Source of the DNA: Chloranthus sessilifolius
Taxonomy: Eukaryota; Streptophyta; Magnoliopsida; Chloranthales; Chloranthaceae
DNA: 64,000 bases
Direction: 5' to 3'
Assembly (NCBI GenBank): GCA_021018995.1
Contig: CM037588.1
Span: forward strand, 38,933,000-38,996,999
Positions 12,212 through 22,689 of the stretch are shown in pieces. The first letter of the stretch is position 1. The number at the start of each line of letters is the position of its first letter. The translations under genes and the position numbers were made by a program. Under the pieces are notes generated by a model, which saw only the letters and a program-made list of their open reading frames with translations, had not been told where the DNA came from and made no database searches.

Positions 12212-13330
12212 TCAATCAACCTCATCCTCAACACCATCTCCGAGTGTCGAACTAGAAGGAGCAACTCTTTGCGCGTGTGCCCTCGTAATCCGTGCAGCTG
12301 AGTTCGTCGGGAACATATGCCTCATCATACCCATGAGTAAGGTATCCTGAAAGTCCATTCGACGGTTAAACTCAATGCGAGTGACCCAATCACCATGGGG
12401 AGCATCCGCAGGTGGAAACAGAGGAAGTTGTGGCGGAGGAACCTGTAGTTGGGCTGTAGGTTTTGCTTGGGCATGTGCAGCCATGCGCTGATATCCCCGA
12501 TCCTGAACACTCTTTACCAATTTGTGGTAATTGAGACCCCACTCCCATATGACCCGACATTATCAGTTCTTTTCTCCTCATCACTACGCACTATGAATTC
12601 ATCGAACTCATCTTCATAATCATTAAATAGGTGCAAAATCAGACGAGCATAAGGCATTGTCGTCAATGGCTTTTTCTTCGATGTAGGGGGTAGCATAGCA
12701 CCATGAGCGTACGTTAAACCCTTAAGGAGAACCGCTGGGGCACTGAACCAACGACTCCGAAAGATTGAGAACAGAGCTTATAAAAGTATATCCACGAGCT
12801 CTTGATCACGGTGGACTTGGTAAAGATTTTTCTTGGAAACAATGTCCAAAAGCCACATATGTGACGGTAATTGGGCATGCTGCACGGATAGGCCTGATCA
12901 TTGTTCCCCACGGCCCATTTCTGCGACAATGGTGGGAAATGGTGTCGGTTCAGATGCCGACGCTCCCAAACCCATATTCTGTGCAAATACTGAAGGGCAC
13001 CCCATGGTCGTAGCAATAGCCTCTAGATTGAAGCGAAAAACTGCACCATCGACTCTAGTCGTGAGGGAGGTATCGTACTGCTCGAGGTTCTGGTAGAAAA
13101 GTCTTACCAGACGTAGGTAATAGTGCGAGTGGAATGGGGTGAGCAACCGCATTAATCGGGCTTGAACGAGGTAGTTCATAGCCCGTTGTGTGGAATCCTC
13201 ATCCATGAAGAAGTCACGTTGGGACGACCATTTCTCGAAAGTCTTCCCACTCCACCAATCTGGTTCATCTCTTGGTGATGGAGGGTCGTTTCGGGTACGC
13301 TTCGATGATGTTGCCTTTTTGGGCGCCATT
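12212..13330 (-). pseudogene. ORF in Athila env-like position (fossil)
   Basis: A start-like text MAPKKATSSKRTRNDPPSP lies at the right end. It is followed by FEKWSSQRDFFMDEDSTQRA and NYLVQARLMRLLTPFHSHYY. Further left comes a proline-rich part (LQVPPPQLPLFPPADAPHGD). In Athila elements the third ORF sits between integrase and 3' LTR and is called env-like by position. I see no convincing signal peptide or membrane segment. Function not assigned. Broken. Confidence 0.5.
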
Positions 13331-13554
13331 GGGAACTCAACAAAGGTACTTCAAATGAAATATTAAAAAAAAAAACACGATACCTTTGGCGCCAAGGATT
13401 CACTCTGGAAACACGTAAGGAGAAGGAATGATCGAAAAAAAATAATTTCTCGCGAAACAAAAAAGTTCTCGCGGGTGGCGAGGGCAACACACCCAATCCA
13501 ATTTGAGATATCATGAGTGAATGAAGTGCAAAAGTTGTCGAGGGCATTTTATAT

Positions 13555-13885
13555 GTCGCGGTCGCTCGAGCGAAAACCAGTCGTCGCTCGAGCGACATGG
13601 AAGAATTATGAAGGGATGCTCGATGGCTCACTCCAGCGAGAACCAAATGTCGCTTGAGCGAATCATTCCAGAAAAAATATTCGATGCAGTGAATGGTTGG
13701 ATCGCTCCAGCGGGAGCCAATGGTCACTCGAGCGATCCATTCCAGAGAAATTGCTAAATAATGAAAGGTTGGGTCGCTCGAGCGGGAACCAATTGTCGCT
13801 CGAGCAATCCATGCTAGAGAAATTTCTGAAGACTTCCAAGGATCCCTCGCTTTAGCGAGCACAAAATCGCTCCAGCGAGATTGTC
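13555..13885 (+). repeat. Tandem array of paired TCGCTCGAGCGA palindromes
   Basis: Five units start near 13559, 13625, 13695, 13768 and 13846, so the period is 66-78 bases. Each has two palindromes of the type TCGCTCGAGCGA (later units carry CTCCAG, CTTGAG and similar), separated by about 10 bases resembling GAACCAATGG. The array lies between the integrase and the env-position ORF of the Athila-type element. Confidence 0.85.
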
Positions 13886-13984
13886 CAGAAAAGATGTCAT
13901 TAAATAATCTTTTTTTTTTGAAAGACTAATGCCTCCCATAAATCGCTTTGTTTAATGTCTTCAGCCAGACAATAAGGGTCCATT

Positions 13985-14967
13985 CTACGCCCCATCGTGG
14001 GTCAACTGTTGGATCATTGGTTTCAATCTTTGCCCGTTCACCTTGAGTGTGCGGTTAGTAATTGGGTCAAAGATTTCAACGGCTCCATGGGGAAACACTT
14101 GTGTAACAATGTATGGCCCGTCCCACCAAGACTGAAGCTTTCCCGGGAAGAAACGAAGTTTCAAATTAAACAACCAAACTTTTTGATTGGGAGTGAACGA
14201 TTTCCGAAGAATAGATTTCGAGTGAAAAGATCTCGTTCGCTCTTTGTAAATCCTTGAACTTTCGTAAGCTTCATTTCGCAAATTTTCCAACTTATTGAGT
14301 TGGAGTTTCTGAGTAGACCCGAATTTGTCCATTTCAAAGTTTAACATTCGGATGGCCCAAAAGGCTCGGTTTTCTAACTCTATCGGGAGGTGACATGCCT
14401 TTCCGTTTACTAATCGGTATGGAGACATACCAATCGGCGTTTTGTAGGTAATCCGATATGCCGCAAGGTGTCATTCAATTTCTGGGACCAATCTTTCCGA
14501 TTTGGGTGGACAGTCTTTTCCAGAATTCTCTTTATCTCTCGATTGGACACCTCTATCTGTCCACTAGTTTATGGATGGTATGGAGTGGTGACATGATGGT
14601 TTATTGAATACTTTCGAAGCAAAGCGTCGAAAGAACGATTGCAGAAGTGAGTGCCACCGTTACTTATGATTACACGAGGAACTCCAAATCGGACAAATAT
14701 GTGGTCTTGATAAACTGAACTACCACCTTATGTTCATTTGTTTTTGTGGGAATGACTTCAACCCACTTAGACACGTAATCCACCGATTCGAAGGTGGAAA
14801 TGGACCCATGAAGTCTATTCCCTAGACATAAAAAATTTCTCAGATTAAAATAGGGTGAAGGGGCATCATATCTCGGCGTGATATCATGCTGAGGCATTAA
14901 CACCGTTCACAAGACTTCTGAAAGTGGTGAGCATCTTTAAAGAGAAAAGGCCAATAGATCCACACTG
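13985..14967 (-). pseudogene. Athila-type integrase core and tail (fossil)
   Basis: FESVDYVSKWVEVIPTKTNE belongs to the integrase core. [20 protein letters not shown] and AFWAIRMLNFEMDKFGS belong to its end. LRFFPGKLQSWWDGPYIVTQ and HGAVEIFDPITNRTLKVNG form the C-terminal domain. Broken. Confidence 0.75.
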
Positions 14968-16154
14968 TTAAACTTTAGTGGCCGTCTTTTGTCCTCCAAA
15001 ATGCCCACCACAGGCTTCAGTATGGCAGAAAGATAAAATACTTGCAAACTCATCCTCAGGCACACATCTCCTAATCACTTGATCAACACAATGCTTGAAC
15101 ATAACGGGATCCTCCCAGTAAAAGTATTTGACCTGGCTGAAAAACTGGTCTTTGTCCTGTTTGGACCATTGGGAGGGGATCTGTCGCGTAACAAGATAGT
15201 TAACAATATGGGCATACCAAGGGGGAAAAACACCCGATGTAGCAAAAAGTTGCTCATCGGGGAATGAGTTATGAATAGGTTCAATGCCCACATGGTTCCC
15301 GACCAGGATTCTTGATAGATGATCAGCCACAACGTACTCTACTCCCTCCTTATCCTTGATTTCAAACTTGAACTCTTGGAGTAGAAGTATCCACCGGATC
15401 AATCTGGGCTTTGTATTTTTTCTATAGAAGGTGCCGCAAAGCCGAATGATCGGAAAAAATGACAATTTTAGTGCCTAATAAGTAGATTCTAAATTTGTTT
15501 AGGGCATAAACCACCGCAAGAAGCTCTTTCTCAGTGGTGGTGTAATTATCTGAGAATCAGAAAGGGTCTTACTTGCATAAAAGATAACGTGTGCCACTTT
15601 ATCAACTTGCTGTCCCAAAACTGCCCAATCGCATAGTCAGAGGTGTTACACATTAACTCAAAAGGGAGGGAATAGTTTGGGGGTTGAATGATCGGAGCGG
15701 TTGATAATAGGGTCCGGAGCTTTACAAATGCAACTAAGCATTCGTCATCAAAATTGAAGACGACATCTTGTGCATGAATATTGCTTAGCGGGCAAGCAAT
15801 TTTACTGAAATCCTTTATGAAGCGCTTGTAGAATCCGGCATGGCCCAAAAAAGATCTAATCTGCTTCACTGTGGATGGTGGTGGTAGATTCGTTATAAGG
15901 TCAACCTTAGCCTTATCAACCTCAATCCCTCGTTTCGATACTATATGCCCAAGAACAATACCCTGTTGAACATAAAATGGCTCTTGTCCCAAAAATGGAC
16001 GACCAAGGATTATCGGGATTTGATGGCAAGGTCTCGGAGTGGCTTCCATATCAAGAATAATAAAATTAACTGGGAAATAGAACTGATTCACTCGATTTAA
16101 CACATCTTCAACCATTCCACGAGGTTTTCTAATGGATTGATAAACTAACTGCAA
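14968..16154 (-). pseudogene. Athila-type RT end, RNase H and integrase zinc-binding region (fossil)
   Basis: LGHIVSKRGIEVDKAKVDLI and IRSFLGHAGFYKRFIKDFSK are the thumb and connection of gypsy reverse transcriptase. [20 protein letters not shown] closes RNase [21 protein letters not shown] and [16 protein letters not shown] form the HHCC integrase finger. Broken. Confidence 0.75.
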
Positions 16155-16404
16155 AGTTACCGATGTAGGTTAAAGATTGCCCAACCAATTTCTCATAGAC
16201 CGAGAAAGGTAGCAAATTTTCATTCGCACCCAAATCCAAAAGGGCCTTGTCAATGGAATGGTCTCCTATGACACAAGAAATGGTGGGTACACTAGGGTCC
16301 TTGTATTTGGGTGGGGTGTCATTTTGCAAAATCGAGCTAACTTGCTCGATCAATAGGACCTTCTTAGAAACATGAGTCCTTGAGTTGCATTTCTGAGTAC
16401 ACAA
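16129..16404 (-). pseudogene. Athila-type protease region (fossil)
   Basis: The text KKVLLIEQVSSILQNDTPPK and DHSIDKALLDLGANENLLPF is the Athila aspartic protease context. Family members read DLGAS at the active-site position. Part of the same broken polyprotein as its neighbours. Confidence 0.7.
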
Positions 16405-17255
16405 TTCTTTAAGAAATTTAGCGTATGCACATACCTACTTAATAGCTTCCAGTAGTGGGAGATTAATTTTCACCAAACGAAAGGTGTCCATTAACTCCTC
16501 CATTTTTATACCCGCTTGGTTAAATGGGGAATGCTTATGAAGGCATAGTGGAAACGGAGCCTTTGGGATATAAGGTTCGTTGGACATTGCATTAGAACCA
16601 GGTGCCTCCGCCAAAGGAGTGGATTGCTTCCTTTGATATAGTAATGTGTTTTCTTCAAACTTCGGCAGTTTATTCGTCTCTTTGTTCAAATTCTCCTTTT
16701 CAAGAATGAGATTACCCGAACAATTAGCTGCTTTCATCCTACCTCCCTCTTCTCCACATTTTACTATAGAGACAACTTCTACATGTTCATTGGAGGAGGT
16801 ACCCTCCATTCCGAACTGTCCCTTGAGATTATTCATTGGTTGACTTGCCAACCTTCCATCCTCTCTTCTATTAATAGTTAGTTGTCCTATTTGGGACTTT
16901 AGCTTCGATATCTGTTGAGTGTGAGAGTGCACAATTTGAGATTGCGATTGAAGCTCTTGTAATGCTGACAAGACTTTATCCTCAAAGTTAGGTGCACGAG
17001 AGGGTTGTGAATAAGTCAGCTCTCACTGTGAGTTTACAAAATCAGGTGGATTGCCTTGAGAATAAGGTTGAGGGGGTTGTGAGAAATTTGTGATTTGATT
17101 AGGCACAAAGTTTGTGCTTTGTGGAGGTGCAAAATTCGTGCCTTGGTTCGGATTTCACCACGACGGTTTTGGATGACTCTTCCAACCAGAATTGTATGTA
17201 TTGAAAATGAACTATTTCCCGATCTTTGGAAGGTTTGTGCAGCATTTATGTTCTC

Positions 17256-18288
17256 TTAAACAAATTTCGGATACTGGGATGCCGACAGGCATTTATTTAG
17301 GGAATGAGATGGGCTAGCACATAAAAGACATGCTTCAGCATTATTTGAGATAGGTGAACGTTCCAGATTAGCAAATTGATCAAATCTTTTCGTCAACAAG
17401 TCAATCTTATTAGGTAATTCAATTTGATTAACCTCAATCGCATTTCCCTTGCGGGAGGCAATGGTAGGGTCGGATGTCCCTACATCACAGCGATTTGTTG
17501 CTGCATGTTGGAGCGAATTTTCGCTTAAATTCTCAAATAATTGTGAAGCCTCATCTTGGTTCTTGATAAAAAAGGTGCCTCCACATGATGCATCCACCAT
17601 ATGGCGGTTCCTTTCTGAGAGCCGGTCATAAAAAGTTTGTACTAACTGCCACTGCGGTATTGCATGATGTGGACACTGACGAGTCAGTTCTAGTGATCTT
17701 TCCCACCCTTCATGAAATTGTTCACCAGGGTGTTGAGTGAAAGAAATGATAGCTTTTCTCATTTGATTGGTTTTGCCAATAGGGTAATACTTTTTCAAAA
17801 ATTCCTGGTGCATTTGTGCCTAGGTAGTAATTGATCCTATTGGTAAGGAATTGAGCCAATGCTTTGCTTTATCCTTAGAGAGAGAATGGGAAAAGTTTAA
17901 GCCGTACTGCATCATCTGGGAGATGCTGTAACTTAATGGTGGTGAAAACCTCCATAAGATCATCCAGATGGGTTAAATTTGTAAGCCCATGAAATGATTG
18001 CAACATCTGAATTGCGGATGACTTAATTTCAAATTGATGATTCCCCGTGGTGGGCAGTTGGATACAACATGGTGAGACATGTTGTTGGAGCATAGTAAGA
18101 TCGTAAAGGAGAAAGTGGCTCCCCTCCGGGTGTCCGGCTCCTCCTTCAGCCATTAGGGGAATGGGTTGATTTTCTTGGTTTTCACCCAAAAGATGTACAA
18201 TTGTCCGATTGGCACAGAGAGTCCGCTCAAGTTCGAGGTCGAGGGGTTCAATGCGGGGAAACTGTGAATGTCTCCCTCGCATATACAT
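17256..18288 (-). pseudogene. Athila-type gag (fossil)
   Basis: Minus-strand text includes FLKKYYPIGKTNQMRKAI, EQFHEGWERSLELTRQCPHH and LVQTFYDRLSERNRHMVDA, the classic retrotransposon gag core. An upstream start-like segment (RHSQFPRIEPLDLELERTL) lies near 18240. A cysteine-rich stretch ACLLCASPSHSLNKC follows the core. Broken. Confidence 0.75.
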
Positions 18289-18595
18289 GCAGACACTATT
18301 AAAATTTCTTAACTTATTCTAACACTAGACACTAATAGCGATGAAATATGACTAAAAAATGATTAAAAGAAATCAAGCCGTCGCGGTTTGTCGAAGTTTC
18401 AGACATCCCCAATCAGAGTGTGGTTGGTTTCTTTAATTTGCAAAAACACAAGAAAGAAAATATAACGACAAAAATGATTACGGAAAACAAAAATAAAAAA
18501 ATAGAAAAAATATAATCCTAACTAAACTATCTATAAAAAGATAACTACCAACTAGGTAGTTTCCGATGCCAATCCCCGGCAGCAGTGCCAAAATT

Positions 18596-19090
18596 TGATC
18601 GTAACTTGTGGTTCAATCTCTTAAACACTATCAAGTGACTTAACGTATAGCATAACACTTGATTCCAGGTGTTAATTCCACAGGGCTACAAGCTCTGCTC
18701 AGATTTCGAGATCTTTTGATTCCTTGTTCATGGTATGAGACTCCGGATTTTGCATGACACGTCAATCAATGATGACTATACTGTCTCGGTCAGTCTCATC
18801 TTAATCACAAGGCATTAAGAACTGTACACGCTAGTTGCGCACAGGTTGATTTCAGATCGCAGATATGAGATTAACTAAAAGGTATCTATCTCCACTCTTG
18901 TTTCTACAAGAAATCTCAAAGAAAAAGATAGAAATGAACAACGTTTTACAAGAATATTACTCCATTAAAGATTAAAGTAGTGTATACAAACATAACCCCA
19001 AGCAACTGCAAACCCTCGACACGAAGCTGCACTTCGTTACTCCCTTAGAATGTAAATTTAGCCACGCATGACAGAAGTTTCCATAGAATG
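18596..19090 (-). repeat. 5' LTR text of the Athila-type element
   Basis: It begins with TGATCGTAACTTGTGG next to the primer site and matches 9546-10250 closely. It stops abruptly at the 3' LTR text of the surrounding gag-only element. Confidence 0.7.
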
Positions 19091-20073
19091 CTTCATCTCC
19101 TCCACCCTTATTTTCACAAACGTCTGTGACTTCAGAACAGACGATCGTGAAAATAAGGGTGTTCTGGAAATTGATGCAAAGACATCCGTGACCAAGGATA
19201 TCCATGACCAAGGACATTCGTGACCAAGGACATTTGTGATTTATGCACTCGTTCTGTTTTTGTGCAGTCGTCGAGGGTGGACATCCGTGGTCATATGACG
19301 CATGCTCGTGGAATTCCTTCGCGAATTGGCGGCTACACAAATTTTAGGCAAAAATTTGTCATTTAGAGTTTTAATTGTTTTAGGACTTTCTTATTTTGAG
19401 CTTTATGTTTAGTTAGGGGGTTCTTAGCCTATATAGAGGCATGTAAAGACTTCATTATACATAATTGATGATTAATGAAATTATGAGTTGCTTTGTGCAA
19501 ACCATAGAGAACCTGTGGAGAGTTTTCACCCGAAAGAGTGAATCTTCAAAACTCGAGGAGTGAATCTTCGTTTTATTGTGCACTTGGTGTGAAGCCGACA
19601 TACATCCTTAGTGTGAAGCCTTTGAATCCTATCTTTCTATTTTGTCTTCGTAATTATTGTCAGGTAATTATTTTCCTTATTTCCTTTGATAAAATCGAAA
19701 ACCCTAAATCATCCCTAGTTAATTAGTTACTGAAATTTTGTTCACACCTTAGTACTTGATATATTTTGATTTCCCCTTTGATTGAATTAACCCTTCTGGC
19801 CTTTCATTTCTTCAAATCCTCAAGGAGTCAAGAGACGATACGGAAATTGTCGCTTAATGTCCTAAACTAGAATGAAACTCGAATTCCTTCATTGGAGCCG
19901 TTTTTCTAGATCGAGAAATCTTAATGCATGTGAGCACTAAAATTGAGTTAGCTTAATTATTTTAATTAAATTATTTTATATGGTTGGGTAATTTGAATAT
20001 TTCCACTATTCAATTTAATCTGGAATTAATCCCAAATTTGCATCATTAGGATTTTAGCGTTTATTCTGCATCA
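19091..20073 (+). repeat. 3' LTR text of gag-only element (6940-20073)
   Basis: It matches 7080-7987 of the 5' LTR, including GTGAAAATAAGGGTGTTCTG and AGCCTATATAGAGGCATG, and ends TTCTGCATCA at 20073. It contains GACATCCGTG-type palindrome remnants near 19100-19310. Confidence 0.75.
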
Positions 20074-22369
20074 GATATGCTCAAGGTGAAGTACAAGATT
20101 GATGATGCTAGGTACTTTCTTTTGTTATTATTAGTCAATTCTTAATTTCAAAATGGTTAATGATAAATCTATACTTGGCAAATTGCATGATTTTAGATTA
20201 TTATAAATTATATTTTTTCTAATGGTTCTCATTTTGGTGAGAATTGTTTGGTTGGTGCAATTATCACCTCCATTTTGGAAAGTTTACTGCAAAGTCTAAG
20301 CTTCTCCATATTTTGTGTATTGAGGAGGAATCTTGATAAGGGACAAAGTTGAAGATCCCATTGAAATGATAACAAAGGCACACTTGATTGGTCGAAGGTT
20401 GAAGATGAACCGTCAAAGAAAATAACAAGACGAAATTTTCACCCTAAGGAACAAAAAAAGATCAAGAAAGAAAAATCCTAAAAGAGCGTGCTATCATTGT
20501 GGGGAACTAGAGCATTTTAAACGGGATTGTTGCCCCTTCAAGAAATTGAAGACTCGAGCGAATGCAGTGAAAGAGAGGAAAAGCTAGTTGTCGCGCTTTC
20601 GAAAATAATAGACTGGTGGCATCAACGAATGGTGAATTGATGTTGGAGCCGCAAACATGTTTGCATTAATCGCAATATGTTCGTATCTTATGAGAATGCC
20701 AAGGACAATAAGGTTCTCTACATGGGCGCTCCACCATGTTCAACATCGTTAGACAAGAAAAGGGAAATTGAAAAATTTGCATCCATAAATATTGTAATAC
20801 TTGTTAATGCACTCCATGCACCCGACACTGGAAGTGGTTTGCTTAAAGAATGGTTTGAAACTTGTATTTGTAGTGGACAAGTATCTTATCTCAAAATGGT
20901 GACTTTGTTAGGAAGGAATATGCCATTAGGGGTATGTTCAAGTTGAATGCAACTAATTATATAAATAAAATATCTTATTACTCAGATTATCTTCGGAGGC
21001 ATTGTAACATCATAGATCAAGGCACATTTGCTTCAATAAGTTTGGGGGTAATGCTCAACCGGTGCAAAACTATCTGAAAGTTTGTTCCAAAGTTTGGAGG
21101 CATTATCAGAGCATATAAACGTTCGGTAGATGGAGGGATCTGTAGAATTAAAGAGCCAGCTCAAAATGATCGCATTATTTGCATCCCACTTTTTAACATC
21201 AATAACATTCCCTTTAGGCCTTGCGGTATTGCCAGTGAGGATACCCATCTTCATATGGCCTTGAACATACAAACTGATGGTCCGTTTCCATTCCAAGAAC
21301 TTTGTAGAATTTAATTTAATGGTGGTAACCCTTAGTTATTTTAAGACAGTGAAATAGAGAGTCCTTTCAACAAACAGATGATGGGCAAGAATAAACAAAA
21401 GGTTGCTGTACCTCACACTGCCAGCAAAAGAGCTTAAAGACAACAGCAAAAAGACATGAAATCTTTTTTGTTGATTGAAACAGTCCCGTAATGATCAAAA
21501 TCCAGTGACAGAGAGATATGGGCAAGAGAATATGTTCATGAAGATTGCATAAAAAACCAGTGGTGGAGGCAGTATAACGGTGCAGTCCAATAGAGAAAAA
21601 ACGAGCAGAGAATTCCGATCTGAAATGATCCCCAAGATAAAATCTAGGTAATTTTTGTTTGATCTGTGGATGTCAGCATGATGTCATGGTTACATCAGTG
21701 GAAGGGTGACATGGCATACACCAAATATGCGCGGCTCCTACTTCGATACCAAGCAGACTTCATTGGACAGGAGAAGGATTTGGGTGAGTGAATTTAGGGT
21801 TTGAGAGTTAGAAATTAGAATTAGCGATAGGATGATGGTTTTAGGTTTAGAGTTTAGAGGAAGATGAGAGAAAAAGAGAAGAATATTAGAGAATAGGAAA
21901 AAATTAGAAAGCTTACTGAGAAGAGAGGTCCTCACTAGAATTTATATCAAGTATAGGTATTTCACACATACCCAACATTACTCCATACACACTATACATC
22001 ACCGACAGCCATGGATCAAAATACCGTCCGATACCGATAGGTATCGTCCGATACGTTTCGGTATCTGGGGTGCCCGAGATGATAAGAAGGGTTTTTATCG
22101 GGCACCCCAAAAAATATGCATATAATTGGACGATAAAATGAAATTATCGTCCGATAATTTCATTTTTTTCCGTGGGGCCCAGCCACTTAAAGGACACGGG
22201 TTTGGCTGTTTTTAGCCCATTTTACCCCCTTTTTCTCCCATTTTCTTTTTCTTTCTCTGCTCTTTCTTCCTCCTCTTCACTCCTCAGCCACCGGAGACCC
22301 ACACTTTGGCTACCGACCACCCGGAAAGCTCAGAATCATCGCGTTTTCGCCGGAGATGATAGAAAAGGT

Positions 22370-22640
22370 ATCATGTTGGGACACATCATTGGATGTGTTT
22401 AATTAACATGTAATCAACATGTGATGATGTGTCACAAGTAATCAACATGTGTCACATGATGATGCGACACATGCATCATCACATGATGATGTGACTCATC
22501 ACGGGATGTGTTTAATTCACATGTAATCAACATGTGATAATGTGTCACAAGTAATCAACATGTGTCACATGTTGCTTACGTGTGCCATGTCATCATGGGA
22601 TGTTATTAATCAACATGTGATGATGTGCCACATATAATTT
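22370..22640 (+). repeat. ATGTGTCAC/CATGTGATGA short palindromic repeats in hAT copy 2
   Basis: Interspersed copies of ACATGTGATGATGTGTCAC-like text, partly self-complementary, recur every 20-60 bases between the left end and the BED finger. Related TGTGACATGTGTCA repeats sit at the matching place in the other hAT copy (45260-45530). Confidence 0.75.
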
Positions 22641-22689
22641 AATCCAATCGTTTGCTCATTCATGGAGGTGAAATAAATAAATATGGTAC

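Larger units (their letters stand above)
9546..19090 (-). mobile_element. Athila-type Ty3-gypsy element (fossil, minus strand)
   Basis: On the minus strand, parts run from right to left. They are 5' LTR text 18596-19090; a primer site at 18573-18590 resembling the tRNA-Asp site used by Athila (TGGCACTGCTGCCGGGGA); gag 17256-18288; protease 16129-16404; RT/RNase H text 15300-16154; integrase 13985-15250; an ORF in the Athila env-like position 12212-13330; and 3' LTR 9546-10706. The order and the primer type identify the Athila/Tat side of gypsy. The right LTR is shorter than the left one. It is old and broken, with many breaks. Confidence 0.8.
6940..20073 (+). mobile_element. Gag-only LTR element, split by an Athila-type insertion
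   Basis: The 5' LTR is 6940-7987 (start TGATGGGGACACATC, end CCTGCATCA, TATA box in AGCCTATATAAAGGCA near 7312). A tRNA-Met-type primer site TGGTATTAGAGCA follows at 7991-8003. Gag text covers about 8105-8960, with zinc knuckle CYKCQGFGHFASQC at 8883-8924. The family's conserved C-terminal block follows to 9545. The Athila-type element 9546-19090 is inserted there. The 3' LTR text is 19091-20073. Flanking bases are GATAA on the left and GATAT on the right, a four-of-five target duplication. The host is copia gag, whose coding text is continuous across the insertion. Broken, with multiple breaks. Confidence 0.8.
6629..20995 (+). mobile_element. Ty1-copia fossil split by a gag-only LTR element
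   Basis: 6635-6939 encodes a copia gag start (VLQLDSFDGSNLRQWQQKFH, then LRVVHALTTPCPT and KGHILNALFDSLFDGY), matching the UBN2-type gag of plant copia. The gag text resumes at 20074 (LKVKYKIDDA) after the inserted element 6940-20073. A CCHC zinc knuckle (CYHCGELEHFKRDC) lies at 20489-20530 and protease-region text (MFVSYENAKDN) from 20677. No reverse transcriptase follows before an opposite-strand copia begins near 21000. It is old and broken, with many breaks. Confidence 0.75.

Noticed and set aside
13176-13862. A 228-codon minus-strand open frame across the palindrome array
   Set aside because: The frame is open because the array units lack stops in it. Its right half is array text, and only the left end overlaps the env-position ORF in another frame. 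No family signature.
13555-13885. A CRISPR-like array
   Set aside because: The repeats are palindrome pairs that vary between units, with short near-constant spacers. It is a eukaryotic genome with no cas-like genes.
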